A stretch of 64,000 nucleotides of DNA from CAYZJD01 sp964483455 (GTDB taxonomy: Bacteria; Acidobacteriota; Terriglobia; Bryobacterales; Bryobacteraceae): the NCBI GenBank assembly GCA_964483455.1, contig CAZACK010000013.1, forward strand, positions 1-64,000, in the 5' to 3' direction. Positions 53,356 through 61,991 of the stretch are shown in pieces. The position numbers were made by a program, and so were the translations under genes. A model generated the notes under the pieces. That model was not told where the DNA came from. It saw only the letters and a list, made by a program, of their open reading frames with translations, and did no database searches. Position 1 is the stretch's first letter, and every line of letters begins with the position of its first letter.

Positions 53356-55793
53356 CGTTCGACCGCGGCTGGGTGCTGCTGCTGGCGTGGCTGCCGGTTG
53401 CGTGGGCGGCGCTGGAATGGCGGCGCTCGGGGCGGCGCGGCGCGCTCGCCCTCAAGGCGCTGTCGTTCGCGGCTGTGCTGCTGGCGCTCGCCGAGCCGCG
53501 GCTGAGCGCGCCGTCGTCGCGGATGGCGGTTTCGGTGCTCGTGGACACGTCGGCGAGCGTCTCGGAGCAGGATCTCGCCCGCGGCTCCGAGGTCGCGGGC
53601 GGCATTGAACGGGCGCGGGGACGCCACCGGGTGCGGATCATTCCGTTCGCCCGCTCTCCGCAGGGCACGGCGAAGCGGGGCACCGATATTGAGGCGGCCA
53701 TCCGCGAGGGCATGGCCGGCGCCGCGGCAGGACGTATCCCGCGGCTCGTTCTGGTTTCCGATGGGAAGGAAACCCAGGGCAGCGCGGCGCGGGCCGCCTG
53801 GCAGGCGCAGCAGCTCGGCATCCCCATCGACACGTTCCTGCTGCGCGGCCGGCCGAAGCCCGACCTCCGGCTGGAATCGGTCGGCCTGCCGACGCTGGCG
53901 TTCACCGGCGAGCGGTTCCCGCTGGACCTGGCCATCCAATCCCCGCGCCGCACGGCGGCGGTGGTGGAGACGTCCGCCGAAGGGAAAGTGCTCGGCAGGA
54001 GCGACGTGATGCTCGAGCGCGGCCTGAACCAGCTTCGCGTCGGCGCCAGCCTTTCGGCGACCGGCGCCATCGACCTGTCGGGGGCGGTGCGCGCCGAGGG
54101 TTTGGGCGAAGTGCGATTCGCGCAGGTGCTGTCGCTGCGCCGGCCGCGGGTGCTGTTCCTTGCGCTCGATCCGCCGGGATCGGAAGAGCATCTCTTCCGG
54201 GCGCTGCGCGAGGCGCAGTTCGAAGTGCAGCGCGCAGCGGAACTGCCGGGCGAGGACCTTGGCTCCTTCCAGATTATCGTGCTCAACAACTGGAACCTGG
54301 AGGCGGCTTTGACTCCCGCCGCGAAGAGCCGGCTGGAGGATTTCCTCCGGCAGGGCGGCGGGCTGCTGGTGATCGGCGGAGAGCGGAACGTGTACATCGA
54401 GCGGAAGGACAAGCGGGAGGACCCGCTGGAGCGCGCGCTGCCGGCGAAGCTCGCGCCGCCGCGGTCGCCGGAGGGCACGCTGGTGACGCTGATCGTCGAC
54501 AAGTCCTCCTCGATGGAAGGCCGGAAGATGGACCTGGCGCGCCTGGCGGCGATCGGGGTGATCGAGAACTTGCGCCCGATCGATTTGGTCGGCGTGCTGA
54601 TCTTCGACAACTCCTTCCAGTGGGCGGTGCCGATTCGCAAGGCGGAGGACCGGACGCACATCAAGCGGCTGGTTTCCGGCATTACACCGGATGGGGGCAC
54701 GCAGATCGCGCCGGCGCTCGCCGAGGCCTACCGGCGCACCGTCCAGCACGGCGCCACCTACCGCCACATCGTGCTGCTCACCGACGGCATCTCGGAGGAA
54801 GGCGACAGCATGGCGGTGGCCCAGGACGCGGCGCGCAACCGGGTCACCATCTCGACGGTGGGCCTGGGCCAGGACGTCAATCGCGCGTATCTGGAGAGAA
54901 TCGCGCTGGCCGCGAAAGGGAAGGCGTACTTTCTGACCGACCCTTCCGGGCTGGAGCAGATCCTGCTGCGCGACGTGATGGAGCACACCGGGACGACGGC
55001 GGTGGAGAAGCCGGTGCGGCCGGTGGTGATGCACGCCGCCGAGATTCTGGAGGGGGTGGGGATGGAGACGGCGCCGCCGCTGGCGGGCTATGTGCGGTTC
55101 ATCGCCAAGCCGAGCGCCGACACGATTCTCAGCATCGACCGGACGGACCCGCTGCTGGCGCGGTGGCAGTACGGTTTAGGCCGCGCCGCCGTGTTCACCT
55201 CCGACGCGAAGAGCCGGTGGGCTTCCGAGTGGGTCGGGTGGAAGGGATTCGACCGGTTCTGGGGGAACGTCTTCCGCGACCTGCTGCCGCACTCGCAGGC
55301 GGGGGAGGCGTCGGCGGAATTCGACAGCGCCAACCAGGAGATTGTGGTGAACTACCGGCTGGCGCGGGAGGCCGAGGCGCCGGAGCGGATTCCCGACATC
55401 TTCGTGCTCGGGCCGGAAGGATTCCGCCGCCCGGTCCCGATCGCCAAGGTGGCTGAGGGGGCGTGGCGGGGGCGGGTACGGGTCGGCGCACTTCAGGGTC
55501 TGTTTCGCATCCGGCCGCTGGAGGAATCGCGCTGGTTTCCCGAGGTCGGGCTGTACCGCCAGGAGCAGGAGTTGAGCGATTACGGCTCGGATGAGGCCGC
55601 GCTGCGGCGGATCTCGGAGTTCACCGGCGGACGATTCGAACCCGCCTTGAGCCAGGTGTTCGACCCCGGCGGGCGGAGCATTCCGACCACGCTGCGGCTG
55701 TGGCCGGGACTGCTGGCGGCGGCCATTGCGTTGAACCTGGTGGAGTTGCTGCTGCGGAAGTGGAAGGGGGTCTTGGAGACCTTGCGGAAGTAG
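53349..55793 (+). CDS. Large membrane vWA protein with glutamine-amidotransferase-like domain
   Basis: An 814-residue protein: N-terminal membrane segments (residues 8-22 and about 35-50), a first vWA-like part (VLVDTSASVSEQDL), a class-I-glutaminase-like fold at about 265-340 (RPRVLFLALDPPGSEEHLFR, LEDFLRQGGGLLVIGG), then a full vWA with MIDAS Asp384-Lys-Ser-Ser-Ser388 in VDKSSSMEGRK, and a C-terminal membrane segment near 785. No catalytic cysteine triad is evident in the amidotransferase part. It is the last and largest member of the MoxR operon; role probably envelope-stress or surface assembly, by inference. Confidence 0.85.
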   Translation: MVTFDRGWVLLLAWLPVAWAALEWRRSGRRGALALKALSFAAVLLALAEPRLSAPSSRMAVSVLVDTSASVSEQDLARGSEVAGGIERARGRHRVRIIPFARSPQGTAKRGTDIEAAIREGMAGAAAGRIPRLVLVSDGKETQGSAARAAWQAQQLGIPIDTFLLRGRPKPDLRLESVGLPTLAFTGERFPLDLAIQSPRRTAAVVETSAEGKVLGRSDVMLERGLNQLRVGASLSATGAIDLSGAVRAEGLGEVRFAQVLSLRRPRVLFLALDPPGSEEHLFRALREAQFEVQRAAELPGEDLGSFQIIVLNNWNLEAALTPAAKSRLEDFLRQGGGLLVIGGERNVYIERKDKREDPLERALPAKLAPPRSPEGTLVTLIVDKSSSMEGRKMDLARLAAIGVIENLRPIDLVGVLIFDNSFQWAVPIRKAEDRTHIKRLVSGITPDGGTQIAPALAEAYRRTVQHGATYRHIVLLTDGISEEGDSMAVAQDAARNRVTISTVGLGQDVNRAYLERIALAAKGKAYFLTDPSGLEQILLRDVMEHTGTTAVEKPVRPVVMHAAEILEGVGMETAPPLAGYVRFIAKPSADTILSIDRTDPLLARWQYGLGRAAVFTSDAKSRWASEWVGWKGFDRFWGNVFRDLLPHSQAGEASAEFDSANQEIVVNYRLAREAEAPERIPDIFVLGPEGFRRPVPIAKVAEGAWRGRVRVGALQGLFRIRPLEESRWFPEVGLYRQEQELSDYGSDEAALRRISEFTGGRFEPALSQVFDPGGRSIPTTLRLWPGLLAAAIALNLVELLLRKWKGVLETLRK

Positions 55794-55869
55794 GGCAGCC
55801 GGAACAGGACCGGGTGGCGGAAACAGCGTGTGTGCATGTTTTTTCGCCGACTCCCTGCGGCGACGCGAT

Positions 55870-56296
55870 ACGGTAGACGGACCGGCCCGTCAGGCCGAAC
55901 TAGGCGGCGGCCGCGAGCATGTGACGGTCGCCGGTCCACGTCGCGTTCTCCGATATGGAGCGCCGTCGTCAGATGCACGGCGTCCGCAGTACGGATGAAG
56001 AGATCCCGCGGAGCGGAAAGCATCAGCGCACTGGTTCTTCGCAACAGAGCTTCGGTGGCGGGAACGAGGTTCCACAATCCGGCCTCTCTATGCGCGGAGA
56101 AATGCGAGGACAGGTCGCGCGCGTCGTCGCGCGACAATGCGCCTTCACGCGGGCGGCGATGCAGCAAGGAGTGGAACTCAACCAAGGCCCACAGCGAAGA
56201 ATGGACGACTTCCGCTGTTCGGACAAGCTCGCGAACCTGAGGAGAGTCAGGCTCATTGAGGTAGAACTTCGCAATATAAGACGTGTCGAGATACAC
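55870..56296 (-). pseudogene. Decayed PIN-domain toxin (VapC-like)
   Basis: The N-terminal part is a good VapC: MYLDTSYIAKFYLNEPDS, SSLWALVEFHSLLHR and IRTADAVHLTTALHIGERDV. After ERDV the reading frame is lost: the expected WTGDRHMLAAAA and FGLTGRSVYR are present in another frame, separated by a TAG codon. So there is one frameshift (loss of two bases at a GTG repeat, about 55940) and one nonsense change (about 55902). The fourth acidic residue, in TGDRHM, is therefore lost from the product. The in-frame extension past 55870 runs into the end of the upstream operon. Confidence 0.65.
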
Positions 56297-56301
56297 GACG
56301 G

Positions 56302-56595
56302 CTAGCGGCTGCGATCTTCTTCCAGGATCTTCGTGCTGTCACTGACTTGCGGCATGCGTGCCCAGATTCTGCTCATGGAGGAGAATATCCGCGCTTTCCT
56401 GCCACCCGCCATGCGCGCCGGAGCGGTGAGGGGACGCAACTCCGCGACCGGCTCGCCGCGGCGTTCAATCACGATGATGCCGAACTCTGACGCGGCGCAA
56501 GCACCAACCGGATGCGCGACATGAAGGTGCCAACCATGGCCTCGCCCGGACGCTTGGTTGCGACGAGCGCATTCTCGCTCTCCAGGCCGCGCCAC
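56302..56595 (-). pseudogene. Antitoxin remnant, Phd-like
   Basis: A 97-residue frame ending 5 bases before the PIN gene. The middle (FGIIVIERRGEPVAELRPLTAP) matches the Phd/YefM beta-hairpin, and the C-terminus is the expected toxin-binding tail (KILEEDRSR). The first about 35 residues (GTG start, ECARRNQASGRGHGWHLH) do not resemble a Phd N-terminus in any frame, so the DNA-binding part seems replaced or scrambled. Together with the broken toxin this is a dead or dying toxin-antitoxin locus. Confidence 0.5.
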
Positions 56596-56645
56596 ATGGG
56601 AGGCGAAGTGATTCTACGCCGACAATACTCTGTCGCGCGGACGCC

Positions 56646-57359
56646 TCAGCGAGACAGTTGCTTCAGCAGTTGCCTGGCCTCTTTCAGGCGCTCGAAGCTT
56701 CGCTCCGCTTCGCGGAATTCCCTCGTGTGGACGCGGCGGCGGCCGTGGGAATGCTCGGCCGGATAGCGCAGGTGGAGCATCTCGTGGAAGAGAACGTACT
56801 CGAGGGCGAGGCGCGGCGCTTCGCCGTCATCCAGAATCCGGCTGATGATGATCGCATTGTGGGATGGATCGAAATGGCCGAGGATGCTTCGCGACGGGGT
56901 CCTGCTCCAGCCGAGGTTTGGCCGGGCCATGAGGCCGTGGAAGTAACGCAGGTTCAGCTCCTCGAAGACCGCCTCCAGATTATGGTGAGTCCCCTGCGTT
57001 CCCGACAGGAATTTGCGGCCGCGAATTTGACGGACGAGATGCAAGCTCCGGCGCATGTCCTTGCGGTTCAGGTAGAGGCGGTAGCGGTGGCTGTAGAGCT
57101 TCGGGACCGGCCGGCGGAAGAGCTTCGACAGGAGGATGTAGGCCAGCGCTTCCAGCACCGGCGCCGGCGCGCCCTCAAGCACGTCGGCCATCCGCACGCG
57201 CAGCAGGCCACTGTCGAGCCGGGCGAAGCTGTTGGCATTGGCGAAGCGACAGAACTCCACCCGCACCTCGGGGGCCGGCGTCCGCGGCCGAAGCTGCCGA
57301 AACACGCGGATATAGATTTGTTCGGGAGTCTCGAAGAGCAACGCGCTCTCGACTTGCAT
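56646..57359 (-). CDS. SprT-like zinc metalloprotease domain protein
   Basis: A 237-residue protein with a gluzincin motif His192-Glu193-x-x-His196 (LFHEMLHLRYP) and a later GHFDPSHNAIIISRIL segment in front, as in SprT-like and M48-like proteins. HSHGRRRVHTREFREAE may carry the third ligand. No signal or membrane segment is seen. The start at 57359 (MQVESALLFETPEQ) is preferred over upstream ATGs at 57377 and 57437, which fall in the divergent fabH gene region. Probable function: protein turnover; the target is unknown. Confidence 0.75.
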   Translation of the reverse strand: MQVESALLFETPEQIYIRVFRQLRPRTPAPEVRVEFCRFANANSFARLDSGLLRVRMADVLEGAPAPVLEALAYILLSKLFRRPVPKLYSHRYRLYLNRKDMRRSLHLVRQIRGRKFLSGTQGTHHNLEAVFEELNLRYFHGLMARPNLGWSRTPSRSILGHFDPSHNAIIISRILDDGEAPRLALEYVLFHEMLHLRYPAEHSHGRRRVHTREFREAERSFERLKEARQLLKQLSR

Positions 57360-57384
57360 GCATCCCGAATGTAACATAGACAGA

Positions 57385-58416
57385 GTGCCATCGATTTCCC
57401 CTTTTCCTTCGGGCGCTGAGGGCCTGCGGACGCCCAAGATCAGCGCCCTCGGATGCTACGTCCCGCCGCGCGTGCTGACCAACCAGGACCTGGAGAAGAT
57501 TGTCGACACCGATGACCAGTGGATCCTGGAGAGGACCGGCATCTCCGAGCGCCATATCGCCGATCCGGACGCAGCGACTTCGGACCTGGCGCTGGAGGCG
57601 GCCAAGGAAACGCTGACCCAGCGGGGAATCGACGCCGGCGAACTGGACGCGATCCTGGTGTGCACGGTGACCCCCGACATGTTGTTCCCCTCGACGGCCT
57701 GTATCGTCCAGGACCGCCTGGGCGCGAAGAAGTGCTGGGGATTCGACATCGTCGCCGCCTGTTCGGGATTTCTCTACGGGCTGACCACCGGGGCGCACCT
57801 GGTCGCCGGCGGCACGCACCGGAAGGTGTTGGTGATCGGCGCCGACACCATGTCCAGGATTATCGACTACTCGGACCGCGCCACCTGCGTGCTGTTCGGC
57901 GATGGCGCGGGGGCGTTCCTGGTGGAACCCGCGGAGGAGGAGGACGGGGCCGGCTGGATCGATTTCATCAACGACATCGACGGCTCGGGCGGGCAGTACC
58001 TTTACATGCCCGCCGGGGGCAGCCGCCTGCCGGCGTCGATGGAGACGGTGCAACACAAGATGCACTTTGTCCACCAGGACGGCCAGCAGGTGTTCAAATA
58101 CGCCGTCCGCCGCATGTACGAGGTGTGCCGCGATCTCCTGACGAGGAACAACCTGACGGCCAAGGACGTGGCGTGCCTGATCCCGCACCAGGCCAATCGC
58201 CGGATCATCACGGCGACAGCCGACCGGCTCGGACTGGATGGCAGCCAGGTGATCATCAACATCGACCGGTATGGAAACACCACCGCCGGCACGATCCCGC
58301 TCGCAACCCGAGACGCGGTCGCCCAAGGCAAGCTGAAGAAAGGCGACATCGTTCTGTTCGCCGCGGTTGGGGCCGGCTACACGGTGGGCGCGAGCCTGTG
58401 GCGGTGGGCGTATTAG
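57385..58416 (+). CDS. fabH: 3-oxoacyl-ACP synthase III FabH
   Basis: FabH condenses acetyl-CoA with malonyl-ACP to start fatty-acid synthesis. The catalytic triad is Cys126 in VAACSGFLYG, His268 in IPHQANRRI and Asn298 in YGNTTAGT. About 343 residues from GTG at 57385; an ATG at 57358 is in frame but overlaps the divergent gene start. TAACAT (57372-57377) lies 7 bases before the GTG with no clear ribosome-binding site. The insert EEEDGAGWIDFINDIDGSG is typical of acidobacterial and Chloroflexi forms. No other fab genes are adjacent. Confidence 0.93.
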   Translation: MPSISPFPSGAEGLRTPKISALGCYVPPRVLTNQDLEKIVDTDDQWILERTGISERHIADPDAATSDLALEAAKETLTQRGIDAGELDAILVCTVTPDMLFPSTACIVQDRLGAKKCWGFDIVAACSGFLYGLTTGAHLVAGGTHRKVLVIGADTMSRIIDYSDRATCVLFGDGAGAFLVEPAEEEDGAGWIDFINDIDGSGGQYLYMPAGGSRLPASMETVQHKMHFVHQDGQQVFKYAVRRMYEVCRDLLTRNNLTAKDVACLIPHQANRRIITATADRLGLDGSQVIINIDRYGNTTAGTIPLATRDAVAQGKLKKGDIVLFAAVGAGYTVGASLWRWAY

Positions 58417-58437
58417 GCGGCGGTTGTTTGCTTGCTC

Positions 58438-58478
58438 GGTTGTTCGGTTGTTTGGTTGTTCGGTTGTTTGGTTGTTTC
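58438..58478. repeat. 8-bp tandem repeat array (GGTTGTTY)
   Basis: GGTTGTTC and GGTTGTTT alternate with an 8-base period for five units, ending in GGTTGTTTCGG. The decamer GGTTGTTCGG occurs twice and is the inverse of CCGAACAACC in the tnaA leader. It lies between two convergent genes. Confidence 0.75.
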
Positions 58479-58504
58479 GGTTGGGAGGTTAGCCGGTTAT
58501 CCGG

Positions 58505-58891
58505 TTATGCAGCCGGGTCGTATAACACAGCGCTGTACTTGCCACCCTTCAGGGTCTTCTCGATCTCGGGCCAGGCCTTCTGGTGGTCGGCAGACTTCAC
58601 CCAGGCTTGCCGCTGCTCCTCGCTCTGGAACCGGATGAGCAGCCGGAAGTGACCGGCGGGGGCGGCGCCCGCCACCACGCTCCGCATCTTGAGCAGTCTC
58701 GTGCCATTGAATCCGGGTTGTTTGCGGATCGCGGGGCGGAATACCTTCTGGAAGTTATTAATCAATTCCTGCTCGCGCGCCGGGTCCACATCCAGGTCCA
58801 CATGCAATTGAATCGGACCCGCAGGCGCAGCGGGCAGCACGCCGGCCGAGCCGATGGCCGCCAGCGTCTTCAAGACCGTTCTTCGGTGCAT
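58505..58891 (-). CDS. Exported ABM-like ferredoxin-fold protein
   Basis: A 128-residue protein with a TAT-like leader (MHRRTVLKTLAAIGSAGVLPA) and an antibiotic-biosynthesis-monooxygenase-type alpha/beta core: LHVDLDVDPAREQELINNF, IRKQPGFNGTRLLKM, FRLLIRFQSEEQRQAW and WPEIEKTLKGG. Small proteins of this fold often bind or modify hydrophobic compounds, but no catalytic residues can be named. The start at 58891 supplies the leader. It is convergent with fabH, separated by the repeat array. Confidence 0.75.
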   Translation of the reverse strand: MHRRTVLKTLAAIGSAGVLPAAPAGPIQLHVDLDVDPAREQELINNFQKVFRPAIRKQPGFNGTRLLKMRSVVAGAAPAGHFRLLIRFQSEEQRQAWVKSADHQKAWPEIEKTLKGGKYSAVLYDPAA

Positions 58892-59058
58892 GGGGAAGAT
58901 TGTATCGCATCGTCTTGGGGTACCAGCCGCCGAGACTTCCGCTCGCGGATCCATCCCCGGAGGTCTCGACACGGCGGGCCGGAAGGCCGCGCCACGTTCG
59001 CCGGCCTGGCGGGCGCCTGGTTCGCTAAGCTGGAAGCTGGCCGCCGACCGCTTGAGTC

Positions 59059-60111
59059 ATGAACCGCGCCCCCCTCTTTAGCGCAGTCCTCGCCCTGTTG
59101 GTGTCCGGCTGCGGCGATTCCGGCCGAGCGCCGGCGATCGGGGAAGGCTACGTGGCGCCGGCGACGCTCAACATCCGCCGGGAACTGAGGCCGCGGGAAC
59201 CGTCCGTCGCCACCGTCACGCATGGAGAGCGGCTGGAAATCATCGGCCGGCGGCGGCGCTTCGTGAAAGTGCGCACCAGCTCGGGCGCGGAAGGCTGGAC
59301 GGACGGCCGCCTGTTGTTCAGCCCGGAGCAAATGGCCGAACTGCGCGGTCTTGCCGATCAAGCCAAACGTCTTCGTACGCAGGGGGCCGCCACCACCTAC
59401 GACGCGCTGAACGTTCACACGCATCCGAACCGGCAATCGCCGAGTTTCCACCAGCTCAAGGAGGCCGACTCGGTGGAGGTGGTCGCTCACCGGCTGGCGC
59501 CGCGAGTGCCGTTTTTCCCCGGCGCGCCGCAGCCGGAATTACCCGCCTCCGTGCCGATGGACGACTGGAGTCTGGTGCGCGACTCGAGCGGCCGGGCCGG
59601 CTGGGTGCTGTTCCGGATGCTGGTCATGTCGATCCCCGACGAGGTGGCGCAGTACGCCGAAGGCCATCGGATCACCTCGTATTTCTCTCTCGGCGAGGTC
59701 CACGACCGCGGCCGGGTGAAGTGCAACTGGCTTTGGACGACGATCGCGCGGGGCCTGGAGCCCTATGAGTTCGACAGCTTCCGGGTGTTTGTCTGGAGCC
59801 GGCAGCGACATCGGTACGAGACCGCCTACATCGAGCGCAACCTTCGCGGCTACTATCCGACAACGGTTCGCCTTGACGGCGGGTCGCCGAGTTTTTCCCT
59901 GGTCATCGAAGAGCGCAACGGCCAGAGGCATCTGCGAACTTACGCGTTTCAAGGGTTCCGGGTCCGGCTGATGGACAAGCAACCATGGAATCCTCCGGAG
60001 GAGAACCTGGGCACGGGCGCCTCACCCGGAGAGAGCGACGACACGCAGCCGCCGGACGGGAAGTCTTTCTGGACGCGAGTGAAGGAGCGCCTGAAGTCGC
60101 TCTGGCGTTAG
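59059..60111 (+). CDS. SH3-domain lipoprotein
   Basis: A 350-residue lipoprotein with a lipobox (LLVSGC, Cys about residue 18). Two bacterial SH3-like domains are visible: residues about 30-95 (ATLNIRRELR through SSGAEGWTDGRLL) and about 115-195 (DALNVHTHPN through SSGRAGWVLFRML). A beta-rich C-terminal domain (about 205-310) and a charged tail follow. Probably anchored in the outer or inner membrane and binding peptidoglycan or another envelope polymer. No close named homologue is recognised. Confidence 0.8.
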   Translation: MNRAPLFSAVLALLVSGCGDSGRAPAIGEGYVAPATLNIRRELRPREPSVATVTHGERLEIIGRRRRFVKVRTSSGAEGWTDGRLLFSPEQMAELRGLADQAKRLRTQGAATTYDALNVHTHPNRQSPSFHQLKEADSVEVVAHRLAPRVPFFPGAPQPELPASVPMDDWSLVRDSSGRAGWVLFRMLVMSIPDEVAQYAEGHRITSYFSLGEVHDRGRVKCNWLWTTIARGLEPYEFDSFRVFVWSRQRHRYETAYIERNLRGYYPTTVRLDGGSPSFSLVIEERNGQRHLRTYAFQGFRVRLMDKQPWNPPEENLGTGASPGESDDTQPPDGKSFWTRVKERLKSLWR

Positions 60112-60114
60112 CAG

Positions 60115-60120
60115 GATAAT
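60115..60120 (+). promoter_or_regulatory. Probable -10 box (GATAAT)
   Basis: GATAAT ends 6 bases before the ATG at 60127 and starts 3 bases after the previous stop. No ribosome-binding site lies between, so the message may be leaderless. Confidence 0.4.
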
Positions 60121-60126
60121 GGACCC

Positions 60127-61272
60127 ATGTTCTGCTTGCGACAGTTTTCGGTCTTGTCCGCTCTTCTGCTCGGCGGCGGTTTCCTTGTTGCGGCCGATCC
60201 GCCTTCTCGCGGTTATCTCGTTTACATCGGCACGTACACGGGCCAGGGAAGTGAGGGGATCTACGCCTGGCGATTCCAGCCGCAGAGCGGGGAACTCAAG
60301 CCGCTCGGCCTGGCCGCCAAGGTTGCGAATCCGTCCTTCCTGGCGGTCCACCCGAATGAGCGGTTCCTGTACGCAGTGAGTGAAGAGGAGGGAGGCTCCG
60401 GCGCGGTGAGCGCGTTTTCCATCGATCAGGCGAGCGGCAAGCTGTCGTTCCTGAACAAGGTTTCGTCCGAGGGAGGCGGGCCCTGTCACGTTACCGTCGA
60501 GAAGACGGGCCGGCGCGCCTTGATCGCCAACTACACGGGCGGGAGCGTCGCGGCGTTCCCGGTCGCTGGAGACGGCAAGCTGGGGGAAGCCTCGGCGTTC
60601 GTGCAGCACACCGGTTCGAGCGCGGACAGGGAGCGGCAGGAGGGTCCGCACGCGCACTCGATCAATGTCTCGCCGGACAACCGGTTTGCGTTCGCGGCCG
60701 ACCTCGGCCTGGACAAGGTGCTTGTGTACCGGCTCGATCCGGAGCGCGGAACGCTCGAGCCGAACGATCCGCCGTTCGCACGGGTGAAGCCGGGCGCCGG
60801 TCCGAGGCACTTCACGTTCCACCCGAGCGGCCGCTTCGCATACGTGATCAACGAGATGCACAACACCGTCACGGCCTTCGCTTACGACGCGGCCCGCGGC
60901 TCGCTCCGGGAGGTTCAGACCATCACCACGCTGCCCGAGAATTTCCGCGGTGAGAATTGGACGGCGGAGGTGGTTGTGCACCCGAACGGCAAGTTCCTCT
61001 ACGGGTCCAACCGGGGCCACGACAGCATCGCGGTCTTCGCCGTGGATGAGGACAAGGGCACCCTCGCCGCGGTCGAGCGCGTGTCCACCAAAGGGAGCTG
61101 GCCGCGAAATTTCGCGCTCGATCCAACCGGCGGGTGGCTTTTTGCGGCGAATCACAAGTCCGACAATGTTGTCGTTTTCCGGGTGGACCCGAAGACAGGG
61201 CGCCTGACCCAGTTTGGGCAGGGACTGCGGGTGTCAAGCCCGGTCTGCGTGAGATTCGCAAGAGCGCGTTAG
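60127..61272 (+). CDS. Exported lactonase family protein (6-phosphogluconolactonase-like)
   Basis: A 381-residue seven-bladed beta-propeller of the YbhE/Pgl type with an N-terminal export signal (LSALLLGGGFLVAAD). Blade motifs include YLVYIGTYTGQGSEGIY, PSFLAVHPNERFLYAVSE, GGGPCHVTVEKTGRRALIAN, EGPHAHSINVSPDNRFAF and GPRHFTFHPSGRFAYVINE. YbhE hydrolyses 6-phosphogluconolactone in the cytosol; with an export signal this member more likely acts on other lactones outside. Gene symbol not assigned for that reason. Confidence 0.87.
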   Translation: MFCLRQFSVLSALLLGGGFLVAADPPSRGYLVYIGTYTGQGSEGIYAWRFQPQSGELKPLGLAAKVANPSFLAVHPNERFLYAVSEEEGGSGAVSAFSIDQASGKLSFLNKVSSEGGGPCHVTVEKTGRRALIANYTGGSVAAFPVAGDGKLGEASAFVQHTGSSADRERQEGPHAHSINVSPDNRFAFAADLGLDKVLVYRLDPERGTLEPNDPPFARVKPGAGPRHFTFHPSGRFAYVINEMHNTVTAFAYDAARGSLREVQTITTLPENFRGENWTAEVVVHPNGKFLYGSNRGHDSIAVFAVDEDKGTLAAVERVSTKGSWPRNFALDPTGGWLFAANHKSDNVVVFRVDPKTGRLTQFGQGLRVSSPVCVRFARAR

Positions 61273-61322
61273 ACTCAGGACCTGTGGCCATCGATGCTCG
61301 CGGCCCGTCGCGACCACGTCAC

Positions 61323-61352
61323 TTCATCGGCATTTATCGGCTTTCATCGGCG
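61323..61352. repeat. Three tandem 10-bp units
   Basis: TTCATCGGCA, TTTATCGGCT, TTCATCGGCG follow each other exactly. They lie in the 116-base gap between the convergent lactonase and purN genes. Confidence 0.6.
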
Positions 61353-61388
61353 GCTGACGAACCTGGCCGGGCCTGAGGTCGAGCCTCG

Positions 61389-61991
61389 CTAGGCCGCCAG
61401 AATGACCCGGCGACCCTCAATTCGGAATTGGCCGGAGAGCACGATCCGAATCGCCTCGCTGTACAGCCGGTGCTCCTCCCCGAGGATGCGGGCGGAGAGA
61501 GTGTCCACCGTGTCGTCGTCCAGGACAGGGACGGCAGCCTGGAGAATGATCGGACCGGCGTCCAGGTGCTCATCCACGAAGTGGACAGTGCAGCCGGATA
61601 TCTTGACGCCATGATCCAGCGCCTGGTGCTGCGCGTCGAGTCCGGGAAAGGAGGGCAGCAGGGCGGGATGAATGTTGAGGATGCGCAGCGGGAACTCGCG
61701 CACGAAGTATGCGCTCAACAGGCGCATGAATCCGGCGAGGCAGACCAGGTCGACTTGGTGCTTGCGAAGTTCGGCCACCACCATCCGGTCGTAGGTTTCC
61801 CGTTCCAGCCCCTTGGAGGGAATGGCAACCGCGTTCAGTCCGCGCGCCCGGGCGACTTCCAGTCCTCGGGCCTCGGGCCGGTTGGAGATGACCACGGCGA
61901 TGGTGGCGTCGAGATTGCCGGCGGCGACGTTGTCGGCGATGGCCTCGAAATTCGAACCGCGTCCGGAGAGCAGGATGCCAAGTCGTTTCAT
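61389..61991 (-). CDS. purN: GAR transformylase PurN
   Basis: PurN formylates glycinamide ribonucleotide with 10-formyl-tetrahydrofolate. The 200 residues show the N-terminal GILLSGRGSNFEAI, VISNRPEARGLEVA, CLAGFMRLLSAYFV and the active-site block NIHPALLPSFPGLDAQ with catalytic Asn/His, then GCTVHFVDEHLDAGPIILQ with the Asp. The start at 61991 overlaps the purM stop by 4 bases (ATGA). The longer frame upstream is a shadow of purM. Confidence 0.95.
   Translation of the reverse strand: MKRLGILLSGRGSNFEAIADNVAAGNLDATIAVVISNRPEARGLEVARARGLNAVAIPSKGLERETYDRMVVAELRKHQVDLVCLAGFMRLLSAYFVREFPLRILNIHPALLPSFPGLDAQHQALDHGVKISGCTVHFVDEHLDAGPIILQAAVPVLDDDTVDTLSARILGEEHRLYSEAIRIVLSGQFRIEGRRVILAA

Noticed and set aside
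52997..54700. A 567-residue Ser/Arg-rich frame antisense to the vWA genes
   Set aside because: Composition is typical of an antisense shadow; the plus strand has overlapping, domain-bearing genes.
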